64,000 nucleotides of DNA from Streptomyces laurentii. GTDB taxonomy: Bacteria; Actinomycetota; Actinomycetes; Streptomycetales; Streptomycetaceae. Shown one piece after another: positions 15,421 to 24,565 of the stretch. The notes beneath the pieces are model-generated. The model was given only the letters and a program-made list of their open reading frames with translations. It did no database searches and had not been told where the DNA came from. The DNA lies in NCBI GenBank assembly GCA_002355495.1, contig AP017424.1, forward strand, positions 3,906,001 through 3,970,000, read 5' to 3'. The position numbers and the translations under genes were made by a program. Within the stretch, counting starts at the first letter, position 1; every line of letters starts with the position of its first letter.

Positions 15421-18400
15421 CGATCGATCCGCGCCTGCTCCGTCACGCCAGGGCGACTCGCTTCTTCCTCCTCGCGGTGGTCGGTCTCGGCCTCGTCGGG
15501 GCGTTGCTGATCGTCGCCCAGGCGATGCTGATCGCCGAGGTCGTGGTCGGGGCCTTCCAGAGGGGCCTGCCGGTCTCCGGTCTCACCACGCCGCTGGCGC
15601 TGCTCGCCGTCGTGGCGGTGGGGCGGGCGCTGGTCTCCTGGCTCACCGAACTGGCCGCCCACCGGGCCAGCGCGGCGGTCAAGTCCGAACTGCGCGGCCG
15701 GCTTCTTCAGCAGGCCGCGCACCTCGGGCCCGGATGGCTCAGCGGGCAGAAGGCCGGTTCGCTGGCCGCGCTCGCGACCCGGGGCGTGGACGCGCTCGAC
15801 GACTACTTCGCCCGCTATCTGCCCCAGCTGGGGCTCGCGGTCGTGGTGCCGGTGGCGGTCCTCGCCCGGATCGTCACCGAGGACTGGGTCTCGGCGGCGA
15901 TCATCGTGGTGACGCTGCCGCTCATCCCGGTCTTCATGATCCTCATCGGCTGGTACACCCAGGCCCGGATGGACCGTCAGTGGAAGCTGCTCTCCCGGCT
16001 CTCGGGACACTTCCTCGACGTGGTGGCCGGACTGCCGACGCTCAAGGTGTTCGGCCGGGCCAAGGCGCAGGCCGAGAACATCCGGAAGATCACCGCCGAG
16101 TACCGGCGGGCGACCATGCGGACGCTGCGGATCGCCTTCCTCTCCTCCTTCGCCCTGGAACTGCTTTCGACGCTGTCGGTCGCGCTGGTCGCGGTCGGCA
16201 TCGGCATGCGGCTGGTCCACGGCAGCCTCGACCTCGCCACCGGACTCGTCATCCTGATCCTGGCGCCCGAGGCGTATCTGCCGCTGCGGCAGGTGGGCGC
16301 GCAGTTCCACGCGGCGGCGGAGGGGCTGGCCGCCGCCGAGGAGATCTTCGAGGTTTTGGAACAGCCGGTGCCGGACGGGGGTACGGGGGCGGTGCCCGCG
16401 TCCGTACGTCTCGAACTGGACCAGGTGACGGTACGGCACCCCGGCCGCGCCACCCCCTCGCTGGACGCGGCCTCGCTCACCGTCGAACCCGGGGAGACCG
16501 TGGCCCTCGTGGGACCGAGCGGCGCCGGCAAGTCGACCCTGCTCGACGTGGTGCTCGGCTTCGCACGCCCGGAGGAGGGCGGCACCGTACGAGTCGGGGG
16601 CGCCGACCTCGCCTCGCTGGACCTGGAGGAGTGGCGCTCGCGGATCGCGTGGGTGCCGCAGCGACCGTATCTCTTCGCCGGGACCATCGCGGAGAACGTG
16701 CGCCTCGCCCGGCCGGACGCCTCGGACGAGGCCGTCCGTCAGGCTCTGCGCGACGCGGGCGCGGACGGGTTCGTCGCCGACCTGCCGGAGGGGGCCGACA
16801 CCCCGCTCGGCGAGGACGGCGCCGGTCTGTCCGCCGGTCAGCGCCAGCGGCTCGCCCTGGCCCGGGCGTTCCTCGCGGACCGGCCCCTGCTGCTGCTCGA
16901 CGAGCCGACCGCCGCGCTCGACGGAGCGACCGAGGCCGGGGTCGTCGACGCCGTCCGCCGGCTCGCGGTCGGCCGTACGGTGCTGCTGGTCGTGCACCGG
17001 CCGGCCCTGCTCGCGGTCGCGGACCGTGTGGTGCGGATCGGTGTCGAGGGGCCGAGCGCGGGCGAGTCGTCCGTGCGGAAGCCGGTCGCACGTGAAACCG
17101 CGGCCCTGGTGAAGGACGGCGGTGCGGTCGTCGCGAGCGACGCCGTGGCGGATCCCGCGGGGGAGACGCGGCGGACCGGGGCCATGGAGGAAGCGGGCCC
17201 GGCGACGCCGTCCGCGCGGCGGGTGTTCGGCCGGGTGCGGGCGATGGCCGGCGGGCTCAAGGGACGGGTCGCCCTCGCGCTGCTGCTCGGCAGCCTGGCG
17301 CTCGGCTCGGCCGTGGGTCTCATGGCCGTGTCCGGGTGGCTCATCTCCCGGGCCTCCGAACAGCCGCCCGTGCTCTATCTGATGGTCGCGGTGACCGCGA
17401 CCCGCGCCTTCGGCATCGGGCGGGCCGTGTTCCGCTACGCCGAGCGTGTCGTCTCGCACGACGCCGTGCTGCGGATGCTCGCCGATCTGCGGGTCGCCGT
17501 CTTCCGGCGGCTGGAGCGGATCGCGCCCGCCGGGCTGCGCCGCACCCGGCGCGGTGACCTGCTGACCCGGCTGGTCCAGGACGTCGACGCGCTCCAGGAC
17601 TACTGGCTGCGCTGGCTGCTCCCGGCCGGTGCCGCGCTCGTCGTCGGTGCCGGATCGGTCGCGTTCACCGGCTGGTTGCTGCCCGAGGCCGGAGCGGTCC
17701 TCGCCGTCGGTCTACTGCTCGCCGGAGTCGCCGTGCCGCTGGTCGGCGCCGTGCTCGCCCGGCGCGCGGAACGGCAGCTCGCCCCCGCCCGCGGCGCGCT
17801 CACCACCACGGTCGTCGACCTGCTGCACGGCTGCGCCGAACTGACCGTCGCCGGTGCCCTGAAGGGCCGCGTCGAACGGGCCGCCGCGGCCGACCGTACC
17901 CTCACCGCCATCGCCTCCCGGCAGTCCGCCGCCACCGCGCTGAGCGCCGGTCTGTCCGCCCTGGTCTGCGGCCTCACCGTGGCCGGCGCCGCGCTCGTCG
18001 GCATCCCGGCGGTCCGCGACGGCCGGCTCGACGGCGTCGCGCTCGCCGTGGTCGTCCTCACCCCGCTCGCCGCGTTCGAGGCCGTCACCGGACTGCCGCT
18101 CGCGCTGCAGTTCCGCCAGCGGGTGCGACGCAGCGCCGAGCGGGTTCTCGACGTGCTCGACGCGCCCGTCCCCGTCCCCGAGCCGGCCACGCCCGCCGCT
18201 CCCCCGGCGAGCCCGTTCCCGCTGGAACTGGACGGCCTCACGGCCCGGTACGCCGGACAGGACCGGCCCGCGCTCGACGGCTTCGGGCTTCGTCTGGAGG
18301 CCGGACGCCGGGTGGCCGTGGTCGGCGCGTCCGGCTCGGGCAAGACCACGCTCGCCCAGGTGCTGCTGCGCTTCCTGGACACCGAGTCCGGCGCGTACCG

Positions 18401-19076
18401 GCTCGGCGGGGTGCCCGCCCGGGACCTCGACAGTGACGACGTCCGCCGCTTCGTCGGCCTGTGCGCCCAGGACGCCCACCTCTTCGACAGCACCCTGCGC
18501 GAGAACCTGCGGCTCGCCCGGACCGGCGCGAGCGACGGCGAACTGCGCGACGCGCTGCGCCGCGCTCGGCTCCTGGACTGGGTGGACACCCTGCCCGACG
18601 GGCTCGACACCCTGGTCGGCGAGCACGGATCGCGGCTCTCCGGCGGCCAGCGGCAGCGCCTCGCGCTCGCCCGCGCGCTGCTCGCCGACTTCCCCGTCCT
18701 CGTCCTCGACGAGCCGGCCGAGCACCTGGACCTGGCCACCGCCGACGCGCTCACCGACGACCTGCTGCGCGCCACCGAGGGCCGTACCACCGTCCTCATC
18801 ACCCACCGGCTGCACGGCCTCGACGCCGTCGACGAGGTCGTCGTCCTCGACCGGGGCCGGATCGTGCAGCGCGGCACGTACGCCGAGCTGACGGCGGCCG
18901 ACGGGCGGCTGCGGCGGATGCGGGAGCAGGAACGGGCGAGCGACCGGCTGCTCACGGCCGGGCCCGCCGACGGCCCTGTCGGCGACGGCGCTACCGTCGT
19001 ACCGGGGGCAGAGCCGGCCCGGCCCACGCCCCCGGTTCCGCCGCAGTCCGCTCAGCCGACTCTTCTCGCCCCATAG
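15405..19076 (+). CDS. cydCD: CydD-CydC fused ABC exporter for cytochrome bd assembly
   Basis: A 1223-residue protein made of two complete half-transporters. The CydD half has membrane segments to about residue 300 and a nucleotide-binding domain with Walker A GPSGAGKST near 369, signature LSAGQRQRLALARAF and Walker B LLLLDEPT. After a linker of about 60 residues the CydC half begins (about 605), with a second domain having GASGSGKTT near 975, LSGGQRQRLALARAL and VLVLDEP. In other bacteria CydC and CydD are separate; the fused form is usual in Streptomyces. The heterodimeric exporter moves reduced thiols and/or binds haem and is needed to mature cytochrome bd. ATG 15405 follows GGGGAAGG and lies inside the second parS. 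Confidence 0.94.
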   Translation: MFHVKPIDPRLLRHARATRFFLLAVVGLGLVGALLIVAQAMLIAEVVVGAFQRGLPVSGLTTPLALLAVVAVGRALVSWLTELAAHRASAAVKSELRGRLLQQAAHLGPGWLSGQKAGSLAALATRGVDALDDYFARYLPQLGLAVVVPVAVLARIVTEDWVSAAIIVVTLPLIPVFMILIGWYTQARMDRQWKLLSRLSGHFLDVVAGLPTLKVFGRAKAQAENIRKITAEYRRATMRTLRIAFLSSFALELLSTLSVALVAVGIGMRLVHGSLDLATGLVILILAPEAYLPLRQVGAQFHAAAEGLAAAEEIFEVLEQPVPDGGTGAVPASVRLELDQVTVRHPGRATPSLDAASLTVEPGETVALVGPSGAGKSTLLDVVLGFARPEEGGTVRVGGADLASLDLEEWRSRIAWVPQRPYLFAGTIAENVRLARPDASDEAVRQALRDAGADGFVADLPEGADTPLGEDGAGLSAGQRQRLALARAFLADRPLLLLDEPTAALDGATEAGVVDAVRRLAVGRTVLLVVHRPALLAVADRVVRIGVEGPSAGESSVRKPVARETAALVKDGGAVVASDAVADPAGETRRTGAMEEAGPATPSARRVFGRVRAMAGGLKGRVALALLLGSLALGSAVGLMAVSGWLISRASEQPPVLYLMVAVTATRAFGIGRAVFRYAERVVSHDAVLRMLADLRVAVFRRLERIAPAGLRRTRRGDLLTRLVQDVDALQDYWLRWLLPAGAALVVGAGSVAFTGWLLPEAGAVLAVGLLLAGVAVPLVGAVLARRAERQLAPARGALTTTVVDLLHGCAELTVAGALKGRVERAAAADRTLTAIASRQSAATALSAGLSALVCGLTVAGAALVGIPAVRDGRLDGVALAVVVLTPLAAFEAVTGLPLALQFRQRVRRSAERVLDVLDAPVPVPEPATPAAPPASPFPLELDGLTARYAGQDRPALDGFGLRLEAGRRVAVVGASGSGKTTLAQVLLRFLDTESGAYRLGGVPARDLDSDDVRRFVGLCAQDAHLFDSTLRENLRLARTGASDGELRDALRRARLLDWVDTLPDGLDTLVGEHGSRLSGGQRQRLALARALLADFPVLVLDEPAEHLDLATADALTDDLLRATEGRTTVLITHRLHGLDAVDEVVVLDRGRIVQRGTYAELTAADGRLRRMREQERASDRLLTAGPADGPVGDGATVVPGAEPARPTPPVPPQSAQPTLLAP

Positions 19077-19096
19077 GAATCCGAGGGCTCATCGAC

Positions 19097-20800
19097 ATGA
19101 CCGCGCCCGACGCACCGGATCCGCTCGACGCCGCGACCCAGGCGACGCGCAGCCTGCACGGGCTGTCGACCGAGCTGACCGCGCGCGTGCCCCTGCTCCT
19201 GGAGGCGATGCGCTCCGTCGGCACAGGCCCCGAACTGCACACCACCCTCGACCGGATCTGCGAGACGGCGGCGGAACTGGCCGGTGCCCGGTACGCGGCC
19301 ATCGGCGTCGTCGACCAGGAGCGCGACGGCCTGTCCGACTTCGTCACGTACGGCGTCGGCGAGGACACCGCCCACCGGATCGGCCACCGCCCCGACGGGC
19401 ACGCCGGACTGCTCGGCGCGCTCATCCGCGATCCGCAGACGATCCGGCTCGCCGACGTGTCGGACGATCCGCGCTCGGCCGGGTTCCCGCCGGGCCATCC
19501 GCCGATGCGGACCTTCCTCGGCGTCCCGATACGGGTGCAGGGCGAGATCTTCGGCAACCTCTACCTCGCCGAGAAGAAGGACGGCGGCGAGTTCAACGAC
19601 TACGACGTCCACATGGTCCGGGTGCTCGCCACCGAGGCCGGGATCGCCATTGGCAACGCGCGGCTGTACGAGGCGGCGCGGCAGCGCGAGCGCTGGATCG
19701 ACGGCTCCGTCGCCGTCACCACCGCCCTGCTGTCCGGCGGTGACGCCGACGACGCGCTCACCGTGGTCGCCGAGCAGGCCCGTCGGCTCGCCGACGCCGA
19801 CGCGGGGATCGTGCTGCTGCCGGCGGGGGAGGGCGGTCTGGAGGTCGTCGCGGTCTCCGCCGACGAGCCGGTCTGGGCCCTGGGCCTGGTGATCCCGCCC
19901 GAGAGCCCGGTGGTGGAGAGCCTGCTGGAGGGCGAGGCGGTGTTCCTCGCCGACGCCTCCAGCGATTCCCGGACGACCACGCCGCTCGTGCGGTACGGGC
20001 CGGCGATGCTGCTGTCGCTGCAGAGCGGCGGCCGGGTGCTCGGCGCGCTCGCGGTGCCGAGGCTCCGGGGCGCGCGGCAGTTCACGGAGGCCGAGCGGAC
20101 GCTGGCCGCGCAGTTCGCCTCGCAGGCGGCGCTCGCCCTGATGATGGCCGAGGCGCAGCGGGACCGGGAACGGCTCGCCGTGTACGAGGACCGTGACCGG
20201 ATCGCCCGTGACCTGCACGATCTGGTGATCCAGCGGCTGTTCGCCACCGGGATGATGCTGGAGAGCGCCCAGCGCAAGTCGATCGTGCCGGCCGTGCGGG
20301 AGGGCGTCGGCAAGGCGGTCGACGAGCTGGACGTGACCATCCAGGAGATCCGTACGGCCATCTTCGCGCTCCAGCAGGGCCCGGCCGAGGCGCCGTCGGG
20401 GCTGCGGACCCGTGTTCTGCGGGAGATCAACATGGCGGCCGTGCCGCTCGGCTTCAAGCCCGCGCACCGCTTCCTCGGCGCGATCGACGCGACGGTGGGC
20501 GAGCTGACCGGCAAGAACCTGATCGCCGCGCTGCGCGAGGCGCTGTCGAACGCCTTCCGGCACGCGGAGGCGAGCCGGATCGAGGTGGTCCTGGACGCCA
20601 CCGTCACGCTGCCGGACGGTACCTCGGGCGTCCGGTTGTCGGTCGCGGACGACGGGATCGGGATCCCGTCGGGCGGCCGCCGCAGCGGGCTGCGCAACCT
20701 GGCCCGGCGCGCCGAGTCCCTGGGCGGCGCGAGCTGGTGCGACCCGGGGATCGGGGAGGACGGCGCCGGTACGACGGTGGTGTGGCAGGCGCCGCTCTGA
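19097..20800 (+). CDS. GAF-domain sensor histidine kinase (DevS/DosS-like layout)
   Basis: A 567-residue cytoplasmic kinase with two tandem GAF domains (about 55-200 and 220-360), a HisKA_3 dimerisation domain with the phospho-acceptor in DRIARDLHDLVIQRLF (about 370-390), and an ATPase domain (NLIAALREALSNAFRHAEAS, VADDGIGIP, GLRNLARRAESLGG). The order matches DevS/DosS and NreB-class kinases, several of which sense oxygen, NO or redox state through the first GAF. No membrane segment is present. It lies 20 bases downstream of cydCD on the same strand, so it may be cotranscribed. No response-regulator gene follows; the next gene is an HAD hydrolase on the other strand. Family is certain; the signal is inference from context. 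Confidence 0.88.
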   Translation: MTAPDAPDPLDAATQATRSLHGLSTELTARVPLLLEAMRSVGTGPELHTTLDRICETAAELAGARYAAIGVVDQERDGLSDFVTYGVGEDTAHRIGHRPDGHAGLLGALIRDPQTIRLADVSDDPRSAGFPPGHPPMRTFLGVPIRVQGEIFGNLYLAEKKDGGEFNDYDVHMVRVLATEAGIAIGNARLYEAARQRERWIDGSVAVTTALLSGGDADDALTVVAEQARRLADADAGIVLLPAGEGGLEVVAVSADEPVWALGLVIPPESPVVESLLEGEAVFLADASSDSRTTTPLVRYGPAMLLSLQSGGRVLGALAVPRLRGARQFTEAERTLAAQFASQAALALMMAEAQRDRERLAVYEDRDRIARDLHDLVIQRLFATGMMLESAQRKSIVPAVREGVGKAVDELDVTIQEIRTAIFALQQGPAEAPSGLRTRVLREINMAAVPLGFKPAHRFLGAIDATVGELTGKNLIAALREALSNAFRHAEASRIEVVLDATVTLPDGTSGVRLSVADDGIGIPSGGRRSGLRNLARRAESLGGASWCDPGIGEDGAGTTVVWQAPL

Positions 20801-20867
20801 CGTCGTGGTCCCGGGTCCCGGGTCCCGGGACCGGACCGGGACGGGTGCCGGCCCCGGGGAACGGCGG

Positions 20868-21728
20868 TCAGCGGCCGTGGACGGCTTCGGCGACCAGCCG
20901 CTCGATGACCAGGGCCACGCCGTCCTCGTTGTTGCCGGCGGTGCGGCCGGTGGCGGCGGCGACGGCGTCGGGGTGGGCGTTGCCCATGGCGTAGGAACGG
21001 CCGGCCCAGCCGAGCATCTCGATGTCGTTGGGCATGTCGCCGAAGGCCACGACCTCCTCGGGCGCGATGCCGCGCTCGGCGCAGCACCGGGCCAGGGTGG
21101 AGGCCTTCGAGACGCCGAGGCCGCTGATCTCCAGGAGCGCGGTGGGGCTGGACCGGGTGAAGGAGGCGAGCCCGCCGGCGGCCTCGCGGGCCGTGCCGAG
21201 GAAGGCGTCCGGGTCGAGTTCGGGGTGCTGGGCGAGCAGCTTGAGCACGGGGTCGGCGGTGCCGGGAACGTCCTCGAACAGGAGCTTTTCGGCGGCGGCG
21301 ACGGTGGCGCCCGGGTCGAGGAAGAACGGCGGGTAACCCGGCTCGTAGTGGATCCCGGACGTCATCTCGACGGCGAAGGTGGTGCCGGGGACGGTGGTGC
21401 GCAGTGCCTTGACGACGTCCAGGGCGGTGGGCCGCAGCAGCGGGCGCACGTCCAGAAACGTTTTTCCTCCGTGGAGGTCGACCACCGCGGCGCCGTTGGC
21501 GCAGATGGCGAGGCCGTGACCGTGGACGTGCTCGCTGACGACGTCCATCCAGCGGGCGGGGCGGCCGGTGACGAAGAAGACCTCTATGCCGGCCTGCTCG
21601 GCGGCCGCGAGGGCCGCGACGGTGCGCGCCGAGACGGTCTTGTCGTCCCGCAGCAGGGTGCCGTCGAGGTCGGTGGCGATCAGGCGGACGGACCGGTTTT
21701 CGGGGTGCGCGGAGTCAGATGAGGTCAC
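20868..21728 (-). CDS. HAD-superfamily Cof-type phosphatase
   Basis: About 286 residues. Motif I is LIATDLDGTLLRDD (nucleophile Asp and acid Asp), motif II is in FFVTGRPARW, and motif IV near the C-terminus is VVAFGDMPNDIEMLGWAG. The large cap domain between them is the type IIB cap of the Cof/YidA phosphatases, which hydrolyse sugar phosphates and phosphorylated coenzymes. The final block GRSYAMGNAHPDAVAAATGRT is typical. GTG 21728 is the preferred start, with GTG 21746 and 21755 as in-frame alternatives. A second Cof-type gene occurs at 35886-36692. The substrate is unknown. Confidence 0.88.
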   Translation of the reverse strand: MTSSDSAHPENRSVRLIATDLDGTLLRDDKTVSARTVAALAAAEQAGIEVFFVTGRPARWMDVVSEHVHGHGLAICANGAAVVDLHGGKTFLDVRPLLRPTALDVVKALRTTVPGTTFAVEMTSGIHYEPGYPPFFLDPGATVAAAEKLLFEDVPGTADPVLKLLAQHPELDPDAFLGTAREAAGGLASFTRSSPTALLEISGLGVSKASTLARCCAERGIAPEEVVAFGDMPNDIEMLGWAGRSYAMGNAHPDAVAAATGRTAGNNEDGVALVIERLVAEAVHGR

Positions 21729-21882
21729 CGCTTCATTGTTCCGCACGAAGTGCACGGGCGTGCGGGAGGCCGCACATCTGAGTGCCGGAGTCGGTGCTTA
21801 TCCGGTGGTTTCCGGCCGGTCGTCACCCGGGGCGCTTCGCGCGGGCGCCGACCGGCCGGAGAACACGGGGCGGGCGGGGCCG

Positions 21883-22782
21883 TCAGCCGAGCTGGGCGAC
21901 GGCCTCGGTGGCGATCTCCTCGAAGACGGCCTGGTCGACGGCGAAGTCGGAATCGGGGACCGGCCAGTGGATCACGATCTCGGTGAAGCCCAGCTCCTGG
22001 TGCCGGCCGGCGAAGTCGACGAAGGCGTCGAGGGACTCCAGAGGCGCGTTCCGGTCCGGGGTGAAGCCGTGAAGCAGGATCCTGTCCAGTTCCGAGGCGT
22101 CCCGGCCGGTCTCGGCACACGCCTTGCCGAGCCGCTCGACCTGGCCGGCCAGGGCCGCCCGCGACTGCTCGGGGGTCCCCTCCTCGTACAGCTTCGGGTC
22201 GCCGGTCGTCACCCACGCCTGCCCGTGCCGGGCGGCGAGCCTGAGCCCGCGCGGGCCGGTCGCGGCGACCGCGAACGGCAGCCGGGGGCGCTGCACGCAG
22301 CCGGGGATGTTGCGGGCCTCGTCGGCGGAGTAGAAGGTGCCGGGCTGGGTGACCGTGCCCTCGGTGAGCAGCCGGTCGAGCAGCGGCACGAACTCGGCGA
22401 ACCGGTCCGCCCGCTCCTTCGGCGTCCACGGCTCCTGCCCCAGCGCGGTGGCGTCGAAGCCGCTGCCGCCGGCGCCGATGCCGAGGGTGACCCGGCCGCC
22501 CGAGATGTCGTCGAGCGACATCAGCTCCTTGGCGAGGGCCACCGGGTGCCGGAAGTTCGGCGAGGTGACGAGGGTGCCCAGGCGCAGGCGCTCCGTGGCG
22601 GTCGCGGCGGCGGTGAGGGTGGGCAGCGCGCCGAACCAGGGGCCGTCGCGGAAGGTCCGCCAGGACAGGTGGTCGTAGGTGTACGCGGCGTGGAAGCCGA
22701 GTTCCTCGGCCCGCTGCCACTTCTTCTTTCCCTCGGCCCAACGGTCGGTGGGGAGGATCACGGTGCTCAGGCGCAGAGTCAT
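21883..22782 (-). CDS. LLM-class F420-dependent oxidoreductase
   Basis: A 299-residue luciferase-like monooxygenase-fold protein, MTLRLSTVILPTDRWAEG at the N-terminus. The TIM-barrel pattern is visible: LRLGTLVTSPNFRHPVALAKELMSLDDISGGRVTLGIGAGG in the first half and GRDASELDRILLHGFTPD in the second. Sequences of this type in actinomycetes use coenzyme F420 rather than FMN and reduce or oxidise small organic substrates. The LGIGAGGSGFD stretch is the cofactor-phosphate loop region. It is a single gene, divergent from nothing, with about 120 non-coding bases on its 5' side. No substrate can be named. Confidence 0.85.
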   Translation of the reverse strand: MTLRLSTVILPTDRWAEGKKKWQRAEELGFHAAYTYDHLSWRTFRDGPWFGALPTLTAAATATERLRLGTLVTSPNFRHPVALAKELMSLDDISGGRVTLGIGAGGSGFDATALGQEPWTPKERADRFAEFVPLLDRLLTEGTVTQPGTFYSADEARNIPGCVQRPRLPFAVAATGPRGLRLAARHGQAWVTTGDPKLYEEGTPEQSRAALAGQVERLGKACAETGRDASELDRILLHGFTPDRNAPLESLDAFVDFAGRHQELGFTEIVIHWPVPDSDFAVDQAVFEEIATEAVAQLG

Positions 22783-22902
22783 GGTGTCGAGCCTACGACG
22801 GACCCGGGAGCGTCAGGCTCGGACTCCGGACTGCCCGCGCGAGGAACGCGGCGGGTGGCCCGAACGGGGCATGCGTGTGAGCTGACCGGTCTCCGTCCCG
22901 GG

Positions 22903-23448
22903 TCAGCCGGTGAAGCGGATGAATTGCGGGGGGACCGTCGCGGTGAGCCAGACGCCGTTGGCGCTGACGTGGAAGACGTGGCCGGCGCGGCGCATCGCGC
23001 CCGCGTCGACGGCGAGGACCACGGGGCGGCCGCGGCGGGCGCCGACGCGGGTGGCGGTCTCGCGGTCGGGGGAGAGGTGGACGTGGTGGCGGGCCATGGG
23101 GCGCAGGCCCTCGGTCCGGATGGCGGGGAGCCGGGCGGCGACCGTACCGTGGTAGAGGTACGCGGGCGGTTCGGCGGGCGGCAGGTCGAGGTCGACCGGG
23201 ACGGTGTGGCCTTGGGCGGCGCGGATGCGGGTGCCCTCGATGGTGAAGCGCTTCTTGTCGTTGACGGCGACGACGTGGTCGAGTTCGGCGCGGGTGATCC
23301 GGAAGCCGTGGTCGGCGGCGGCGCGCAGGAGCGCGTCGATCTCGGTCCAGCCGTGGGCGTCGAGGGTCAGTCCGATGCGTTCGGGCTGGTGCCGTAGATG
23401 TTTCGAGAGGTACTTCGACACTCGCACGATACGTTTCTCATCATTCAC
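22903..23448 (-). CDS. kptA: RNA 2'-phosphotransferase KptA (Tpt1 family)
   Basis: A protein of about 181 residues. SKYLSKHLRHQPERIGLTLD and GWTEIDALLRAA form the N-terminal winged domain. RFTIEGTRIRAAQGHTVPVDL, YLYHGTVAARLPAI, GLRPMARHHVHLS and RPVVLAVDAGAMRRAGHVFH carry the Arg-His-Arg-Arg active-site pattern of Tpt1/KptA. The eukaryotic enzyme removes the splice-junction 2'-phosphate from tRNA using NAD. Bacterial KptA is active in vitro but its natural substrate is not established. GTG 23448 is preferred because family members start about ten residues before SKYL; TTG 23484 is an in-frame alternative that would overlap a DnaA box. A single gene here. Confidence 0.9.
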   Translation of the reverse strand: MNDEKRIVRVSKYLSKHLRHQPERIGLTLDAHGWTEIDALLRAAADHGFRITRAELDHVVAVNDKKRFTIEGTRIRAAQGHTVPVDLDLPPAEPPAYLYHGTVAARLPAIRTEGLRPMARHHVHLSPDRETATRVGARRGRPVVLAVDAGAMRRAGHVFHVSANGVWLTATVPPQFIRFTG

Positions 23449-23470
23449 GAATTCATTGAATCCCCAGGTT

Positions 23471-23524
23471 TGATCCACAGCCAAGTGGATTTATCCACAG
23501 GCTCGTTGGCGTTTCTGTGGACAA
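23471..23524. other. Cluster of three DnaA boxes
   Basis: Within 54 bases lie TGATCCACA (23471-23479), TTATCCACA (23491-23499) and, on the other strand, the exact Streptomyces consensus TTGTCCACA (23516-23524). They sit in the gap between the convergent 3' end of the MerR gene and the kptA start. DnaA could bind here to titrate the initiator or to regulate kptA. Confidence 0.6.
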
Positions 23525-23537
23525 GTGGGGTGCGAAA

Positions 23538-24497
23538 TCAACCAGTTTGATGGATTTCGTTACTCTCGACCCCAGTTGAGGTAAGTGCATCCAATGTTCT
23601 TGTCTGGACTTCCCGTTCGGCAGCCGCGGCGATGAACGCCGACACGTTCCGCTCGCCAACGAGCTTCTGCACGGCGCGGATCGTCTCCGCCGGCAGGGTC
23701 ACCGCGCGGGGCTCGTGGTCGCTCGGCGCGGGCGCGTCCGGGGAGAGGTGGAACTGGAGGTGACGCGTCGCGAACAGGCGCATCGCGCGGGCCAGTTCCG
23801 CGTCCACGGTCTGCTGGGCGAGCGGCCGCAGCCGCCGGACCAGGGTCGCCGCCTCCGTCGCGTCCGCGTCCGTCGGCGGGCGGTGCTCCAGATAGCGGGC
23901 GAAGACATGCTCGCTCGTGAACTCCAGGAAACGGGCGGCGATGTGCTCGACCTGGCCGCGAAGTTCCCGCAGATGGCCGGTGATCGCGCCGAGCGGCACG
24001 CCCGCCGCGTACAACTCGGCCGCCACCGCCAGCTCCTGGGGGCTCGGGACCAGGTACTCCTCGCTCTCCCGGCCCGCGACCCGCTCCAGGACACCCAGCT
24101 CGATGGCCTCCCGGACCGCGTCCTCGTCGGGCTCGCCGCCGAACCGCGCGTCGAGCTCGGCGCGCGAGATCCGGTCGGCCTCCTCGTCCGTCCACGGCCC
24201 GTCGACCTCGGCGACCAGACCGAGCACCCCGCCGAGCCCGCGCCCGGCGTCCCACGCCTCCAGGAGCTCCTTGATGGAGGCGAGGGTGTAGCCGCGGTCG
24301 AGCAGGTCGGCGATCTGCCGCAGCCGGGCCAGATGGGCGTCGCCGTAGACGTTCGACCGGCCGCGACGCTCCGGGCGGGGCAGCAGGCCGCGGTCCTGGT
24401 AGGCACGGATCGTGCGCACGGTGGCCCCACTGCGATGGGCCAGATCCTCGATCCGGTACTCCGCGGGTACCGACTGCTCCGACAAATCCGCTCCCAC
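23538..24497 (-). CDS. MerR-family transcriptional regulator
   Basis: A 319-residue regulator. The MerR helix-turn-helix is at about 10-80 (YRIEDLAHRSGATVRTIRAYQDRGLLPRPERRG). A long helical effector region follows, and a C-terminal segment of about 40 residues (AVQKLVGERNVSAFIAAAAE) resembles a ribbon-helix-helix-like or antitoxin-like tail. The translation start is GTG 24497, preceded by GAAGGA. MerR proteins distort promoters with long spacers and respond to metals, oxidants or drugs. No conserved Cys cluster is visible, so a small-molecule or protein ligand is more likely than a metal. It lies upstream of the hydrolase/reductase pair in the same direction, but no operator was recognised. 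Confidence 0.82.
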   Translation of the reverse strand: MGADLSEQSVPAEYRIEDLAHRSGATVRTIRAYQDRGLLPRPERRGRSNVYGDAHLARLRQIADLLDRGYTLASIKELLEAWDAGRGLGGVLGLVAEVDGPWTDEEADRISRAELDARFGGEPDEDAVREAIELGVLERVAGRESEEYLVPSPQELAVAAELYAAGVPLGAITGHLRELRGQVEHIAARFLEFTSEHVFARYLEHRPPTDADATEAATLVRRLRPLAQQTVDAELARAMRLFATRHLQFHLSPDAPAPSDHEPRAVTLPAETIRAVQKLVGERNVSAFIAAAAEREVQTRTLDALTSTGVESNEIHQTG

Positions 24498-24565
24498 CGA
24501 CCGATCCTTCCACCCGATGGTACGACCCGCCCCCGAACCAGCCGACCCCTGTACGGGCGGACGCC

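Noticed and set aside
17090..17099. CACGTGAAAC near 17090 as a third parS in the cyd region
   Set aside because: Only one half of the palindrome is present.
15378..17459. 693-codon antisense frame opposite cydCD
   Set aside because: Arg/Gly/His-rich shadow of the cydCD gene with no recognisable domain.
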